Shown: in pieces, positions 47,631-59,895 of the stretch | Layout: every line of letters starts with the position of its first letter | Position numbering within the stretch: position 1 is the first letter of the stretch | The notes under the pieces: generated by a model | Databases searched by the model: none | What the model was told of the DNA's origin: nothing | What the model saw: only the letters and a program-made list of their open reading frames with translations | Made by a program: the position numbers and the translations under genes | Origin: Pogonophryne albipinna | Taxonomy: Eukaryota > Chordata > Actinopteri > Perciformes > Artedidraconidae | Reading direction: 5' to 3' | DNA: 64,000 nucleotides | Assembly (NCBI GenBank): GCA_028583405.1 | Contig: CM053259.1 | Location: 22,762,734-22,826,733 of the forward strand

Positions 47631-48579
47631 ATGTGGAAGTGTAAAGACTGTGCTGCAGAGGAAACCTCAAGATTTCAGCTATTGAAGCACTACAGGTTAA
47701 AACATGGCCACTTTGGCCGCAGACACCCTTATCCATGCACATATTCTAAATGCCCATGCACATTTAAAACTTGGAATGCCCTTCGAAGTCATCTATCCAG
47801 ATCACATTTTGATCAAACATCACAAAAATCTGTACATTTAACAACATTTACCTGCCATCATTGTTCTTGTAGTGGCATTGTCTCATTGAGAGTTTTTCGT
47901 TCATGTTAACAACCATCTCAAAAGACACGAAACCATCTGTTGTGTGTTTGAAAGTTGTTCCTTTTCAACAAATATTTACGGAACATATCAATCACACAAG
48001 AACAGAAAGCACAATACACATACACTGAACAATTTCAAAGCTGGAATTGTGGAAAATGGAAGGGCAGATTCATTGAGTTGTACATTGGGAGATACATGCT
48101 TGACAGAGACTGATGAGATACTTCACGATGATGAACTTGAGGTTGGTGCATTGGTCCAAATGTCAGAGAACTTGCATAAAGTTGTAGAACAGAAACTGGC
48201 ATTTATTTTATTAAAACTTGAAAACTGTTTCCATGTACCAGGCTCTGCCATTGATGAGCTGCTAAACGAGTTGCACTATTTGATTAGTTCTTCTCTGGTG
48301 CCAGTATCCAACAACATTCTAGCTGATTTATTCAGTAACCATAACTTGCAAGTTGACCAATTGCTCATTAATGAGTTAGGCTGGACACTTTGTACGTCCA
48401 ATCCTCTATCAAAAGCTTTACAAAAGGAAGGACCTTTAGCCACTGCTTTTAAGAGGAAGCAATACTACAAGGATAATTTCAATAACTGTGAAAACATGGG
48501 GCAAAAGCCCATCGCCATGAAACACGGTGTTGTCCTAATTCAATGGAAAATGGTCCAAACTGCACCAGACTTCAGATGA
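47631..48579 (+). pseudogene. C2H2 zinc-finger gene remnant fused to satellite DNA
   Basis: Starts MWKCKDCAAEE five bases after a splice acceptor. Four zinc-finger-like modules follow: CKDC..HYRLKH, CTYSKCPCTFKTWNALRSHL, CHHCSCSG, and after a frameshift near 47892, CVFESCSFSTNIYGTYQSHK. Then comes an acidic and helical region (EDEL-like, LNELHYLISSSLVPVSNNIL) ending FKRKQYYKDNF. This layout matches a multi-copy uncharacterised teleost zinc-finger family that I recognise by pattern only. At about 48486 the coding sequence runs straight into a hairpin-repeat fragment and the 147-bp array, and the frame continues about 30 codons into satellite. The frameshift and the lost C-terminus indicate a pseudogene. 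Normal function unknown, presumably nucleic-acid binding. Confidence 0.7.
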
Positions 48580-48804
48580 CAGTCAATGGTCCGGCCCTCA
48601 ACAGCTCTACGCCAATTATGGGATGTCATCATATGCCGTTGCCATGGCAACACATCCCTCGCCAAAAAACCTGGTGTTGTTGTAATTCAATGGGAAATCG
48701 TCTAAACTGCACCACACTTTAGATGACAGTTCATGGTCTGGCCCTCAACAGCTCTATGCCAATTATGGGATGTCATCAAATGCCGTTTCCATGGCAACGC
48801 TTCC
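48488..48804. repeat. 147-bp satellite array, first short block
   Basis: Two to three units following a 27-bp hairpin-repeat fragment (GTGAAAACATGGGGC). Units carry GTTGCCATGGCAAC near 48641 and the variant GTTTCCATGGCAAC near 48783. It forms the end of a super-unit whose leader has been lost. Confidence 0.85.
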
Positions 48805-49283
48805 CTCGCCGTTAAGCACCATATTGCTATAAGTCCTGTGTGAATGGTAAAAAACTGTTCAAGCTTTACATGTGTGCTAACCGTCAAGCCCTCGAGACAT
48901 ATATGTGTCAGTTTTGAGATTTCGTCAAATGTCGTTGCTATGGTAACAAAATGGTCGCCGTGAAACACGGTTTTCTCATAACTCCAGTTAACATGCTCCA
49001 AACGGCACAAAACTTCACAGGTTTTATAACGATGCAGCCCTCAACACAACTAAGCATATTATGGGGTGTCATCAAATTCCGTTGCCATGGCGACAGATCA
49101 CTTGCCATCAAACACAATGTTTATGATACTGCTGTAACTCCCATGTAACTTGTCCGATCGGCCTGAATCTTCCCATGTTTGCCAACGGCCGACTCCTCGA
49201 GACACCTAGACACACACGTCGACGTGCGGACAACAGCCTGCGGAACGTCGAAGACCCGCTCAACGCTGCTTGCAGCTTTAATT
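48805..49283. repeat. Super-unit cap, copy 1
   Basis: Diverged 147-bp units (GTTGCTATGGTAAC at about 48934, GTTGCCATGGCGAC at about 49081). Then CACGTCGACGTG, a perfect 12-bp palindrome, and a terminal GCTGCTTGCAGC hairpin before TTTAATT. Confidence 0.8.
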
Positions 49284-50424
49284 AGGGTCTGAGACCTAGG
49301 TCGGCGAAGACCCTATTGAAATCGGTCGCGCAGCGATAAACCTGCCAAAGACCCACAAAAACAGGGAAAACGACCGGCAAAAGCACAGAAAAGGTTCGGA
49401 AATCATGACGGCTGATAGGCCGCGTGAGCCCAGTCACGTGGGCGGAGCCCACGTGACTGCAACTCGCATAATTGATATCGTACGATCAATTTAGTCGCTC
49501 GCGTAGCGAGCGATAACCATGCAAAACCCACAAAAAACAGTGAAAACATGGGGCAAAAGCCCATTAAAAGTGACCTAAATCATGTCAGTTGGTAGCCCAT
49601 GCCACTACAGTGAGGTGGGCTAATGTTAAATAGCACATTATTGAGATCGGACCGATTATTCATTATTAGGGTCTGAGACCTAGGTCGGCGAAGACCCTAT
49701 TGAAATCGGTCGCGCAGCGACCGATAAACCTGCGAAAAACACCCAAAAACAGGGAAAACGACCGGCAAAAGCACAGAAAAGGTTCGGAAATCATGACGGC
49801 TGATAGGCCGCGTGAGCCCAGTCACGTGGGCGGAGCCCACGTGACTGCAACTCGCATAATTGATATCGTACGATCAATTTAGTCGCTCGCGTTACGAGCG
49901 ATAACCATGCAAAACCCACAAAAAACAGTGAAAACATGGGGCAAAAGCCCATTAAAAGTGGCCTAAATCATGTCAGTTGGTAGCCCATGCCACTACAGTG
50001 AGGTGGGCTAATGTTAAATAGCACATTATTGAGATCGGATCGATTATTCATTATTATTAGGGTCTGAGACCTAGGTCGGCGAAGACCCTATTGAAATCGG
50101 TCGCGCAGCGACCGATAAACCTGCCAAAAACACACAAAAACAGGGAAAACGACCGGCAAAAGCACAGAAAAGGTTCGGAAATCATGACGGCTGATAGGCC
50201 GCGTGAGCCCAGTGCACTGCAACTCGCATAATTGATATCGTACGATCAATTTAGTCGCTCGCATAGCGAGCGATAACCATGCAAAACCCACAAAAAACAG
50301 TGAAAACATGGGGCAAAAGCCCATTAAAAGTGGCCTAAATCATGGCAGTTGGTAGCCCATGCCACTACATTGAGGTGGGCTAATGTTAAATAGCACATTA
50401 TTGAGATCGGACCGATTATTATTA
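49284..50424. repeat. Hairpin-rich repeat, three tandem copies
   Basis: Units start AGGGTCTGAGACC at 49284, 49668 and 50059 (periods 384 and 391). Each holds several perfect or near-perfect hairpins: AGGGTCT/AGACCCT, CGGTCGC-gca-GCGACCG, CAGTCACGTGGGC-gga with its inverse, CGCTCGC-gta-GCGAGCG and TAGCCCA/TGGGCTA. The third copy has lost the centre of the longest hairpin, leaving CAGTGCACTG. Confidence 0.88.
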
Positions 50425-50427
50425 TTT

Positions 50428-50914
50428 GAACTTTTGGAACGCACTTTTGACCCCCGCAACATATGTGAAAACTCACCAAATTTTGCACGCGCGTCAGAAG
50501 TTGCGCAACTTGAGATATGTAATTGGTTCCGGAAATTTGCGTCTCAAATTGCGTAGGCCACGCCCACTTCCGTTTTTAACGTTAACTCCCCCTACTTTAA
50601 CTTTCACGTAAACGAACGAAACTCGCTACGCATATCTAGGGTGCGGAGACGAACCAAAAAGCCTCTTGGAGGGGTATAAAATAACGTACAGGAAGTCGGC
50701 CATTTTGAATTTTATGTCGGAAAAACGCGATTTATCGCGTTTTTCGTCCTCCGCGCAAAATCTATCTTGTCCTAGGGACTTTATCCGTACGGCTCGAAAT
50801 TCGTCGGGTAGCTTCACGAGACATGGGCAATTTAAAGTTATCACGGAAGTTTTTTTCTTTCGCACGGCGGAGCCGTGATTTGGCGCCAAAGTTCGCGTTC
50901 GCTCGATGCTAGGC
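50428..50914 (+). repeat. Super-unit leader, copy 1
   Basis: Non-satellite sequence at the head of a 147-bp array. It contains a TATA box, a YY1-like site, a 26-bp hairpin (50720-50745) and TTTGGCGCCAAA (50879-50890). A minus-strand frame of 108 codons (50626-50952) recurs in all four copies with one to three residue changes, but it overlaps the hairpin and shows no known domain. Confidence 0.85.
50675..50707 (+). promoter_or_regulatory. TATA box and YY1-like site, leader copy 1
   Basis: GGGGTATAAAATA places a strong TATA at 50675-50683. CGGCCATTTTG, matching the YY1 core, follows at 50697-50707, where initiation would fall about 25-30 bp downstream. Promoter activity is inferred, not shown. 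Confidence 0.5.
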
Positions 50915-52978
50915 GGTCCCTCGCCATGGAACACGATGATGTCATAACTCAAACTGACATACTCAGAACGCCACCAAACTTCACATGATGGTTAACACTA
51001 CAGCCCTGAACAGCTCCAGGTAAAATCTGATGTTACTTAATTTGGCGTTACCATGGCGACGGATCCTTCGCCATAAACAACGGTGTCGCTGTAAATCCAA
51101 TGGACACGGTCCCATCGTCCCCCAATCTTCACTTTTATATCACTGGTCCATGCCTCAACAGCTCAACGTGAAATCTGAGATCTCACCGTATGCCGTTTCC
51201 ATGGCAACGCATCCTTCGCCAAAAAATACGATGTTGTTGTAATTCTATGGAAAATCGTCCAAACCGCACCAGACTTCAGACTATCATTAATGGTCCGGCC
51301 CTCAACAGCTCTATGTTAATTATGGGATGTCATCATATGCCGTTGCCATGGCAACGCATCCCTCGCCAAATAATCTGGTGTTGTCGTAATTCCATGGAAA
51401 ATCGTCCAAACCGCACCAGACTTCAGACTATCATTAATGGTCCGGCCCTCAACAGCTCTACGCCAATTATGGGATGTCATCATATGCCGTTGCCATGGTA
51501 ACGCATCCCTCGCCATAAAACCTGGTGTTGTCGTATTTCTATGGAAAATCGTCCAAACCGCACCAGACTTCAGACTATCATTAATGGTCCGGCCCTCAAC
51601 AGCTCTATGTCCATTATGGGATGTCATCATATGCCGTTTCCATGGCAACGCATGCCTCGCCATAAAACCTGGTGTTGTCGTAATTCTATGGAAAATCGTC
51701 CAAACCGCACCAGAGTTCAGACTATCATTAATGGTCCGGCCCTCAACAGCTCTACGTGAAATCTAAAATCTCACCGTATGCCGTTGCCATGGAAACGCAT
51801 CCTTCGCCAAAAAATACGATGTTGTTGTAATTCTATGGAAAATCGTCTAAACAGCACCAGACTTCAGACTATCATTAATGGTCCGGCCCTCAACAGCTCT
51901 ATGCCAATTATGGGATGTTTTCATATGCCGTTTCCATGGCAACAGATCCCTCGCCATGAAACACGGTGTCGCTGTTACTCCTATGAAAATGGTCCAAACG
52001 GCACCAGACCTCAGATGATGGCTAATGGTCGGGCCCTCAACAGCTCTACGCCAATTATGGGATGTCATCTTATGCCATTTCCATGGCAACGCATCCCTCG
52101 CCATGAAACACGGTGTTGTCCTAATTCAATGTAAAATGGTCCAAACTGCACCAGACTTCAGATGACAGTCAATGGTCCGGCCCTCAACAGCTCTACGCCA
52201 ATTATGGGATTTCATCATATGCCGTTGCCATGGCAACACATCCCTCGCCAAAAAACCTGGTGTTGTTGTAATTCAATGGGAAATCGTCTAAACTGCACCA
52301 CACTTTAGATGACAGTTCATGGTCTGGCCCTCAACAGCTCTATGCCAATTATGGGATGTCATCATATGCCGTTTCCATGGCAACGCATGCCTCGCCATGA
52401 AACACGGTGTCGCTGTTACTCCTATGAAAATGGTCCAAACGGCACCAGACCTCAGATGATGGCTAATGGTCGGGCCCTCAACAGCTCTACGCCAATTATG
52501 GGATGTCATCTTATGCCATTTCCATGGCAACGCATCCCTCGCCATGAAACACGGTGTTGTCCTAATTCAATGTAAAATGGTCCAAACTGCACCAGACTTC
52601 AGATGACAGTCAATGGTCCGGCCCTCAACAGCTCTACGCCAATTATGGGATTTCATCATATGCCGTTGCCATGGCAACACATCCCTCGCCAAAAAACCTG
52701 GTGTTGTTGTAATTCAATGGGAAATCGTCTAAACTGCACCACACTTTAGATGACAGTTCATGGTCTGGCCCTCAACAGCTCTATGCCAATTATGGGATGT
52801 CATCATATGCCGTTTCCATGGCAACGCATGCCTCGCCATAAAACACAATGTTGTCTTAAGTCAATGGAAAATTGTCCAAACTGCACCAGACTTCACATGA
52901 CATTTAATGGTCCGGCCCTCAACAGCTCTATGCCAATTATGGGATGTCATCATATGCCGTTTCCATGGCAACGCTTCC
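50915..52978. repeat. 147-bp satellite array, super-unit 1
   Basis: About 13 units. CCATGG-centred X-box-like palindromes at 51342, 51489 and 51636 confirm a 147-bp period. The first two units are diverged (GTTACCATGGCGAC). A block of about three units (52130-52340 onward) is itself duplicated. Long plus frames arise because 147 is divisible by 3. Confidence 0.95.
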
Positions 52979-53456
52979 CTCGCCGTTAAGCACCATATTG
53001 CTATAAGTCCTGTGTGAATGGTAAAAAACTGTTCAAGCTTTACATGTGTGCTAACCGTCAAGCCCTCGAGACATATATGTGTCAGTTTTGAGATTTCGTC
53101 AAATGTCGTTGCTATGGTAACAAAATGGTCGCCGTGAAACACGGTTTTCTCATAACTCCAGTTAACATGCTCCAAACGGCACAAAACTTCACAGGTTTTA
53201 TAACGATGCAGCCCTCAACACAACTAAGCATATTATGGGGTGTCATCAAATTCCGTTGCCATGGCGACAGATCACTTGTCATCAAACACAATGTTTATGA
53301 TACTGCTGTAACTCCCATGTAACTTGTCCGATCGGCCTGAATCTTCCCATGTTTGCCAACGGCCGACTCCTCGAGACACCTAGACACACACGTTGATGTG
53401 CGGACAACAGCCTGCGGAACATCGAAGACCCGCTCAACGCTGCTTGCAGCTTTAAT
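52979..53456. repeat. Super-unit cap, copy 2
   Basis: Near-identical to 48805-49283. The CACGTCGACGTG palindrome has become CACGTTGATGTG, two C-to-T changes at CpG sites, consistent with methylation-driven decay. Confidence 0.8.
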
Positions 53457-53870
53457 TAGGGTCTGAGACCTAGGTCGGCGAAGACCCTATTGAAATCGGT
53501 CGCGCAGCGACCGATAAACCTGCCAAAAACCCACAAAAACAGGGAAAACGACCGGCAAAAGCACAGAAAAGGTTCGGAAATCATGACGGCTGATAGGCCG
53601 CGTGAGCCCAGTCAAGTGGGCGGAGCCCACGTGACTGCAACTCGCATAATTGATATCGTACGATCAATTTAGTCGCTCGCATAGCGAGCGATAACCATGC
53701 AAAACCCACAAAAAACAGTGAAAACATGGGGCAAAAGCCCATTAAAAGTGGCCTAAATCATGTCAGTTGGTAGCCCATGCCACTACAGTGAGGTGGGCTA
53801 ATGTTAAATAGCACATTATTGAGATCGGACCGATTATTCATTATTATTATTATTATTATGATTATTATTT
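53457..53870. repeat. Hairpin-rich repeat, single copy, and ATT microsatellite
   Basis: One unit beginning AGGGTCTGAGACC, with one mismatch in the long hairpin (CAGTCAAGTGGGC). It ends in (ATT)n at 53838-53870. Confidence 0.85.
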
Positions 53871-54357
53871 GAACTTTTGGAACGCACTTTTGACCCCCGC
53901 AACATATGTGAAAACTCACCAAATTTTGCACGCGCGTCAGAAGTTGCGCAACTTGAGATATGTAATTGGTTCCGGAACTTTGCGTCAAAAATTGCGTAGG
54001 CCACGCCCACTTCCGTTTTTAACGTTAACTCCCCCTACTTTAACTTTCACGTAAACGAACGAAACTCGCTACGCATATCTAGGCTGCGGAGACGAACCAA
54101 AAAGCCTCTTGGAGGGGTATAAAATAACGTACAGGAAGTCGGCCATTTTGAATTTTGTGTCGGAAAAACGCGATTTATCGCGTTTTTCGTCCTCCGCGCA
54201 AAATCTATCTTGTCCTAGGGACTTTATCCGTACGGCTCGAAATTCGTCGGGTAGCTTCACGAGACATGGGCAATTTAAAGTTATCACGGAAGTTTTTTTC
54301 TTTCGCACGGCGGAGCCGTTATTTGGCGCCAAAGTTCGCGTTCGCTCGATGCTAGGC
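53871..54357 (+). repeat. Super-unit leader, copy 2
   Basis: TATA 54118-54126, YY1-like 54140-54150, hairpin 54163-54188, TTTGGCGCCAAA 54322-54333. Differs from copy 1 at a handful of bases. Confidence 0.85.
54118..54150 (+). promoter_or_regulatory. TATA box and YY1-like site, leader copy 2
   Basis: Same arrangement and spacing as in copy 1, unchanged in sequence. Confidence 0.5.
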
Positions 54358-57300
54358 GGTCCCTCGCCATGGAACACGATGATGTCATAACTCAAACTGA
54401 CATACTCAGAACGCCACCAAACTTCACATGATGGTTAACACTACAGCCCTGAACAGCTCTAGGTCAAATCTGATGTTACTTAATTTGGCGTTACCATGGC
54501 GACGGATCCTTCGCCATAAACAACGGTGTCGCTGTAAATCCAATGGACACGGTCCCATCGTCCTCCAATCTTCACTTTTATATCACTGGTCCATGCCTCA
54601 ACAGCTCAACGTGAAATCTGAGATCTCACCGTATGCCGTTTCCATGGCAACGCATCCTTCGCCAAAAAGTACGATGTTGTTGTAATTCAATGGAAAATCG
54701 TCCAAACCGCACCAGACTTCAGACTATCATTAATGGTCCGGCCCTCAACAGCTCTATGTTAATTATGGGATGTCATCATATGCCGTTGCCATGGTAACGC
54801 ATCCCTCGCCAAAAAACTGGTGTTGTCGTAATTCCATGGAAAATCGTCCAAACCGCACCAGACTTCAGACTATCATTAATGGTCCGGCCCTCAACAGCTC
54901 TACGCCAATTATGGGATGTCATCATATGCCGTTTCCATGGCAACGCATGCCTCGCCATAAAACACAATGTTGTCGTAATTCCATGGAAAATCGTCCAAAC
55001 TGCACCAGACTTCACATGACAGTTAATGGTCCGGCCCTCAACAGCTCTATGCCAATTATGGGATGTGTTCATATGCCGTTGCCATGGTAACGCATCCCTC
55101 GCCAAAAAACCTGGTGTTGTCGTAATTCAATGGAAAATCGTCCAAACGGCACCAGACTTCAGACTATCATTGATGGTCCGGCCCTCAACAGCTCTTTGCC
55201 AATTATGGGATGTCCTCATATGCCGTTGCCATGGTAACGCATCCCTCGCCAAAAAACCTTGTGTTGTCGTAATTCTATGGAAAATGGTCCAAACTGCACC
55301 AGACTTCACATGACAGTTAATGGTCCGGCCCTCAACAGCTCTATGTCAATTATGGGATGTCATCATATGCCGTTGCCATGGTAACGCATCCCTCGCCAAA
55401 AAAACTGGTGTTGTTGTAATTCAATGGAAAATCGTCCAAACGGCACCAGACTTCATATGACAGTTAATGGTCCAGCCCTCAACAGCTCTACGCCAATTAT
55501 GGGATGTCATCATATGCCGTTTCCATGGCAACGCATGCCTCGGCATAAAACACAATGTTGTCTTAAGTCAATGGAAAATGGTCCAAACTGCACCAGACTT
55601 CACATGACAGTTAATGGTCCAGCCCTCAACAGCTCTACGCCAATTATGGGATGTCATCATATGCCGTTTCCATGGCAACGCGTCCCTCGCCAAATAATAC
55701 CATGTTTTTGTAATTCTATGGAAAATCGTCAAAACGGCACCAGACTTCATATGATGGCTCCTACTCCGGCCCTCAACAGCTCTATGTCAATTATGGGATG
55801 TCATCATATGCCGTTGCCATGGCGACAGATCCCTCGCCATGAAACCTGGTGTTGTCGTAATTCTATGGAAAATCGTCCAAACGGCCCCAGACTTCATATG
55901 ATGGCTAATGGTCCGGCCCTCAACAGCTCTATGCCAATTATGGGATGTCATCATATGCCGTTTCCATGGCAACGCATGCCTCGCCATAAAACACAATGTT
56001 GTCTTAAGTCAATGGAAAATGGTCCAAACTGCACCACACTTCACATGACAGTTAATGTTCCGGCCCTCAACAGCTCTATGCCAATTATGGGATGTCATCA
56101 TATGCCGTTGCCATGGTAACGCATCCCTCGCCATAAAACCTGGTGTTGTCGTAATTCAATGGAAAATCGTCCAAACCCCACAGAGTTCAGACTATCATTA
56201 ATGGTCCGGCCCTCAACAGCTCTACGTGAAATCTAAAATCTCACCGTATGTCGTTGCCATGGAAACGCATCCTTCGCCAAAAAATACGATGTTGTTGTAA
56301 TTCAATGGAAAATCGTCTAAACAGCACCAGACTTCAGACTATCATTAATGGTCCGGCCCTCAACAGCTCTATGCCAATTATGGGATGTCATCATATGCCG
56401 TTTCCATGGCAACAGATCCCTCGCCATGAAACACGGTGTCGCTGTTACTCCTATGAAAATGGTCCAAACGGCACCAGACCTCAGATGATGGCTAATGGTC
56501 GGGCCCTCAACAGCTCTACGCCAATTATGGGATGTCATCTTATGCCATTTCCATGGCAACGCATCCCTCGCCATGAAACACGGTGTTGTCCTAATTCATT
56601 GGAAAATGGTCCAAACTGCACCAGACTTCAGATGACAGTCAATGGTCCGGCCCTCAACAGCTCTACGCCAATTATGGGATGTCATCATATGCCGTTGCCA
56701 TGGCAACACATCCCTCGCCATAAAACACACTGTTGTCGTAAGTCAATGGAAAATGGTCCAAACTGCACCAGACTTCAGACTATCATTAAAGGTCCGGCCC
56801 TCAACAGCTCTATGCCAATTATGGGATGTCATCATATGCCGTTTCCATGGCAACAGATCCCTCGCCATGAAACACGGTGTCGCTGTTACTCCTATGAAAA
56901 TGGTCCAAACGGCACCAGACCTCAGATGATGGCTAATGGTCGGGCCCTCAACAGCTCTACGCCAATTATGGGATGTCATCTTATGCCATTTCCATGGCAA
57001 CGCATCCCTCGCCATGAAACACGGTGTTGTCCTAATTCAATGGAAAATGGTCCAAACTGCACCAGACTTCAGATGACAGTCAATGGTCCGGCCCTCAACA
57101 GCTCTACGCCAATTATGGGATGTCATCATATGCCGTTGCCATGGCAACACATCCCTCGCCAAAAAACCTGGTGTTGTTGTAATTCAATGGGAAATCGTCT
57201 AAACTGCACCACACTTTAGATGACAGTTCATGGTCTGGCCCTCAACAGCTCTATGTCAATTAGGGGATGTCCTCATATGCCGTTGCCATGGTAACGCATC

Positions 57301-57534
57301 CCTCGCCAAAAAACCTGGTGTTGTCGTAATTCAATGGAAAATGGTCAAAACTGCACCAGACTTCACATGACAGTTAATGGTCCGGCCCTCAACAGCTCTA
57401 TGCCAATTATGGGATGTCATCATATGCCGTTGCCATGGCAACACATCCCTCGCCATTAAAACACACTGTTGTCGTAAGTCAATGGAAAATGGTCCAAACT
57501 GCACCAGACTTCAGACTATCATTAATGGTCCGGC
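54358..57534. repeat. 147-bp satellite array, super-unit 2 (longest)
   Basis: About 21 units. It includes the longest plus frame in the satellite (56248-57219, 323 codons) built from 49-residue repeats of the MENGPNCTRLQ..CHHMPFPWQ type. A segment of three units (about 56330-56640 and 56780-57080) is duplicated nearly exactly, showing recent local amplification. Confidence 0.95.
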
Positions 57535-57793
57535 CCTCAACACAACTAAGCATATTATGGGGTGTCATCAAATTCCGTTGCCATGGCGACAGATCACCCG
57601 CCATCAAACACAATGTTTATGATACTGCTGTAACTCAAAGACATTGTCCTATCGGCCTGAAACTTCCCACGTTTACCAACGGCCGATCCTCGAGACACCT
57701 ACACACACGTCGACGTGCGGACAACAGCCTGCGGAACGTCGAAGACCCGCTCAACGCTGCTTGCAGCTTTAATTATTATTATGATTATTATTT
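57535..57793. repeat. Super-unit cap, copy 3, truncated
   Basis: Only the last part of the cap is present, joined directly to an ordinary 147-bp unit at about 57535. The CACGTCGACGTG palindrome and GCTGC hairpin are kept, followed by ATT repeats; no hairpin-rich repeat follows. Confidence 0.8.
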
Positions 57794-58280
57794 GAACTTT
57801 TGGAACGCACTTTTGACCCCCGCAACATATGTGAAAACTCACCAAATTTTGCACGCGCGTCAGAAGTTGCGCAACTTGAGATATGTAATTGGTTCCGGAA
57901 CTTTGCGTCAAAAATTGCGTAGGCCACGCCCACTTCCGTTTTTAACGTTAACTCCCCCTACTTTAACTTTCACGTAAACGAACGAAACTCGCTACGCATA
58001 TCTAGGGTGCGGAGACGAACCAAAAAGCCTCTTGGAGGGGTATAAAATAACGTACAGGAAGTCGGCCATTTTGAATTTTGTGTCGGAAAAACGCGATTTA
58101 TCGCGTTTTTCGTCCTCCGCGCAAAATCTATCTTGTCCTAGGGACTTTATCCGTACGGCTCGAAATTCGTCGGGTAGCTTCACGAGACATGGGCAATTTA
58201 AAGTTATCACGGAAGTTTTTTTCTTTCGCACGGCGGAGCCGTTATTTGGCGCCAAAGTTCGCGTTCGCTCGATGCTAGGC
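57794..58280 (+). repeat. Super-unit leader, copy 3
   Basis: TATA 58041-58049, YY1-like 58063-58073, hairpin 58086-58111, TTTGGCGCCAAA 58245-58256. Confidence 0.85.
58041..58073 (+). promoter_or_regulatory. TATA box and YY1-like site, leader copy 3
   Basis: Identical motifs and spacing to the other leaders. Confidence 0.5.
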
Positions 58281-59895
58281 GGTCCCTCGCCATGGAACAC
58301 GATGATGTCATAACTCAAACTGACATACTCAGAACGCCACCAAACTTCACATGATGGTTAACACTACAGCCCTGAACAGCTCTAGGTCAAATCTGATGTT
58401 ACTTAATTTGGCGTTACCATGGCGACGGATCCTTCGCCATAAACAACGGTGTCGCTGTAAATCCAATGGACACGGTCCCATCGTCCCCCAATCTTCACTT
58501 TTATATCACTGGTCCATGCCTCAACAGCTCAACGTGAAATCTGAGATCTCACCGTATGCCGTTTCCATGGCAACGCATCCTTCGCCAAAAAATACGATGT
58601 TGTTGTAATTCAATGGAAAATCGTCCAAACAGCACCAGACTTCAGACTGATCAGTTAATGGTCCGGCCCTCAACAAGCTCTATGCCAATTATGGGATGTC
58701 ATCATATGCCGTTGCCATGGTCAACGCATCCCTCGCCAAATAACCTGGTGTTGTCGTAATTCCATGGAAAATCGTCCAAACCGCACCAGACTTCAGACTA
58801 TCATTAATGGTCCGGCCCTCAACAGCTCTACGCCAATTATGGGATGTCATCATATGCCGTTGCCATGGTAACGCATCCCTCGCCATAAAACCTGGTGTTG
58901 TCGTATTTCTATGGAAAATCGTCCAAACCGCACCAGACTTCAGACTATCATTAATGGTCCGGCCCTCAACAGCTCTATGTCCATTATGGGATGTCATCAT
59001 ATGCCGTTGCCATGGTAACTTATCCCTCGCCAAAAAACATGGTGTTGTCGTAATTCAATGGAAAATCGTCCAAACGGCACCAGACTTCAGACTATCATTG
59101 ATGGTCCGGCCCTCAACATCTCTTTGCCAATTATGGGATGTCATCATATGCCGTTGCCATGGCAACGCATGCCTCGCCATAAAACACAATGTTGTCTTAA
59201 GTCAATGGAAAATGGTCCAAACTGCACCAGACTTCACATGACAGTTAATGGTCCGGCCCTCAACAGCTCTATGCCAATTATGGGATGTCATCATATGCCG
59301 TTGCCATGGTAACGCATCCCTCGCCATAAAACCTGGTGTTGTCGTAATTCAATGGAAAATCGTCCAAACGGCACCAGACTTCACGTGATGGCTAATGGTC
59401 CGGCCCTCAACAGCTCTATGCCAATTATGGGATGTCATCATATGCCGTTTCCATGGCAACAGATCCCTCGCCATGAAACAGGGTGTTGTCATAATTCAAT
59501 AGAAAATGGTCCAAACTGCACCAGACTTCAGACTATCATTAATGGTCCGGCCCTCAACAGCTCTATGCCAATTATGGGATGTCATCATATGCCGTTTCCA
59601 TGGCAACGCATCCCTCGCCAAAAAACCTGGTGTTGTCGTAATTCAATGGTAAATGGTCCAAACTGCACTACACTTCACATGACAGTTAATGGTCCGGCCC
59701 TCAACAGCTCTATGTCAATTATGGGATGTCATCATATGCCGTTGCCATGGAAACGCATCCCTCGCCATAAAACCTGGTGTTGTCGTAATTCAATGTAAAA
59801 TCGTCCAAACGTCACCAGATTTCATATGATGGCTAATGGTCCGGCCCTCAACACCTCAATATGCCCAAAAGCTGTTGCCATGGCAACACATTCCT
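58281..59895. repeat. 147-bp satellite array, super-unit 3
   Basis: About 10-11 units. Small insertions at 58630-58720 locally break the period and the reading frame. The last unit, ending near 59880, is shortened. Confidence 0.95.

Noticed and set aside
48805..49283. Helitron 3' end at the cap hairpin
   Set aside because: The GCTGC hairpin is followed by TTTAATT, not CTRR, and no TC 5' start was found.
50626..50952. 108-codon minus-strand frame kept in all four leaders
   Set aside because: Conservation is explained by the leaders being near-identical DNA. It overlaps a hairpin and the E2F-like palindrome, and has no known domain. Kept only as a note, not called as a gene.
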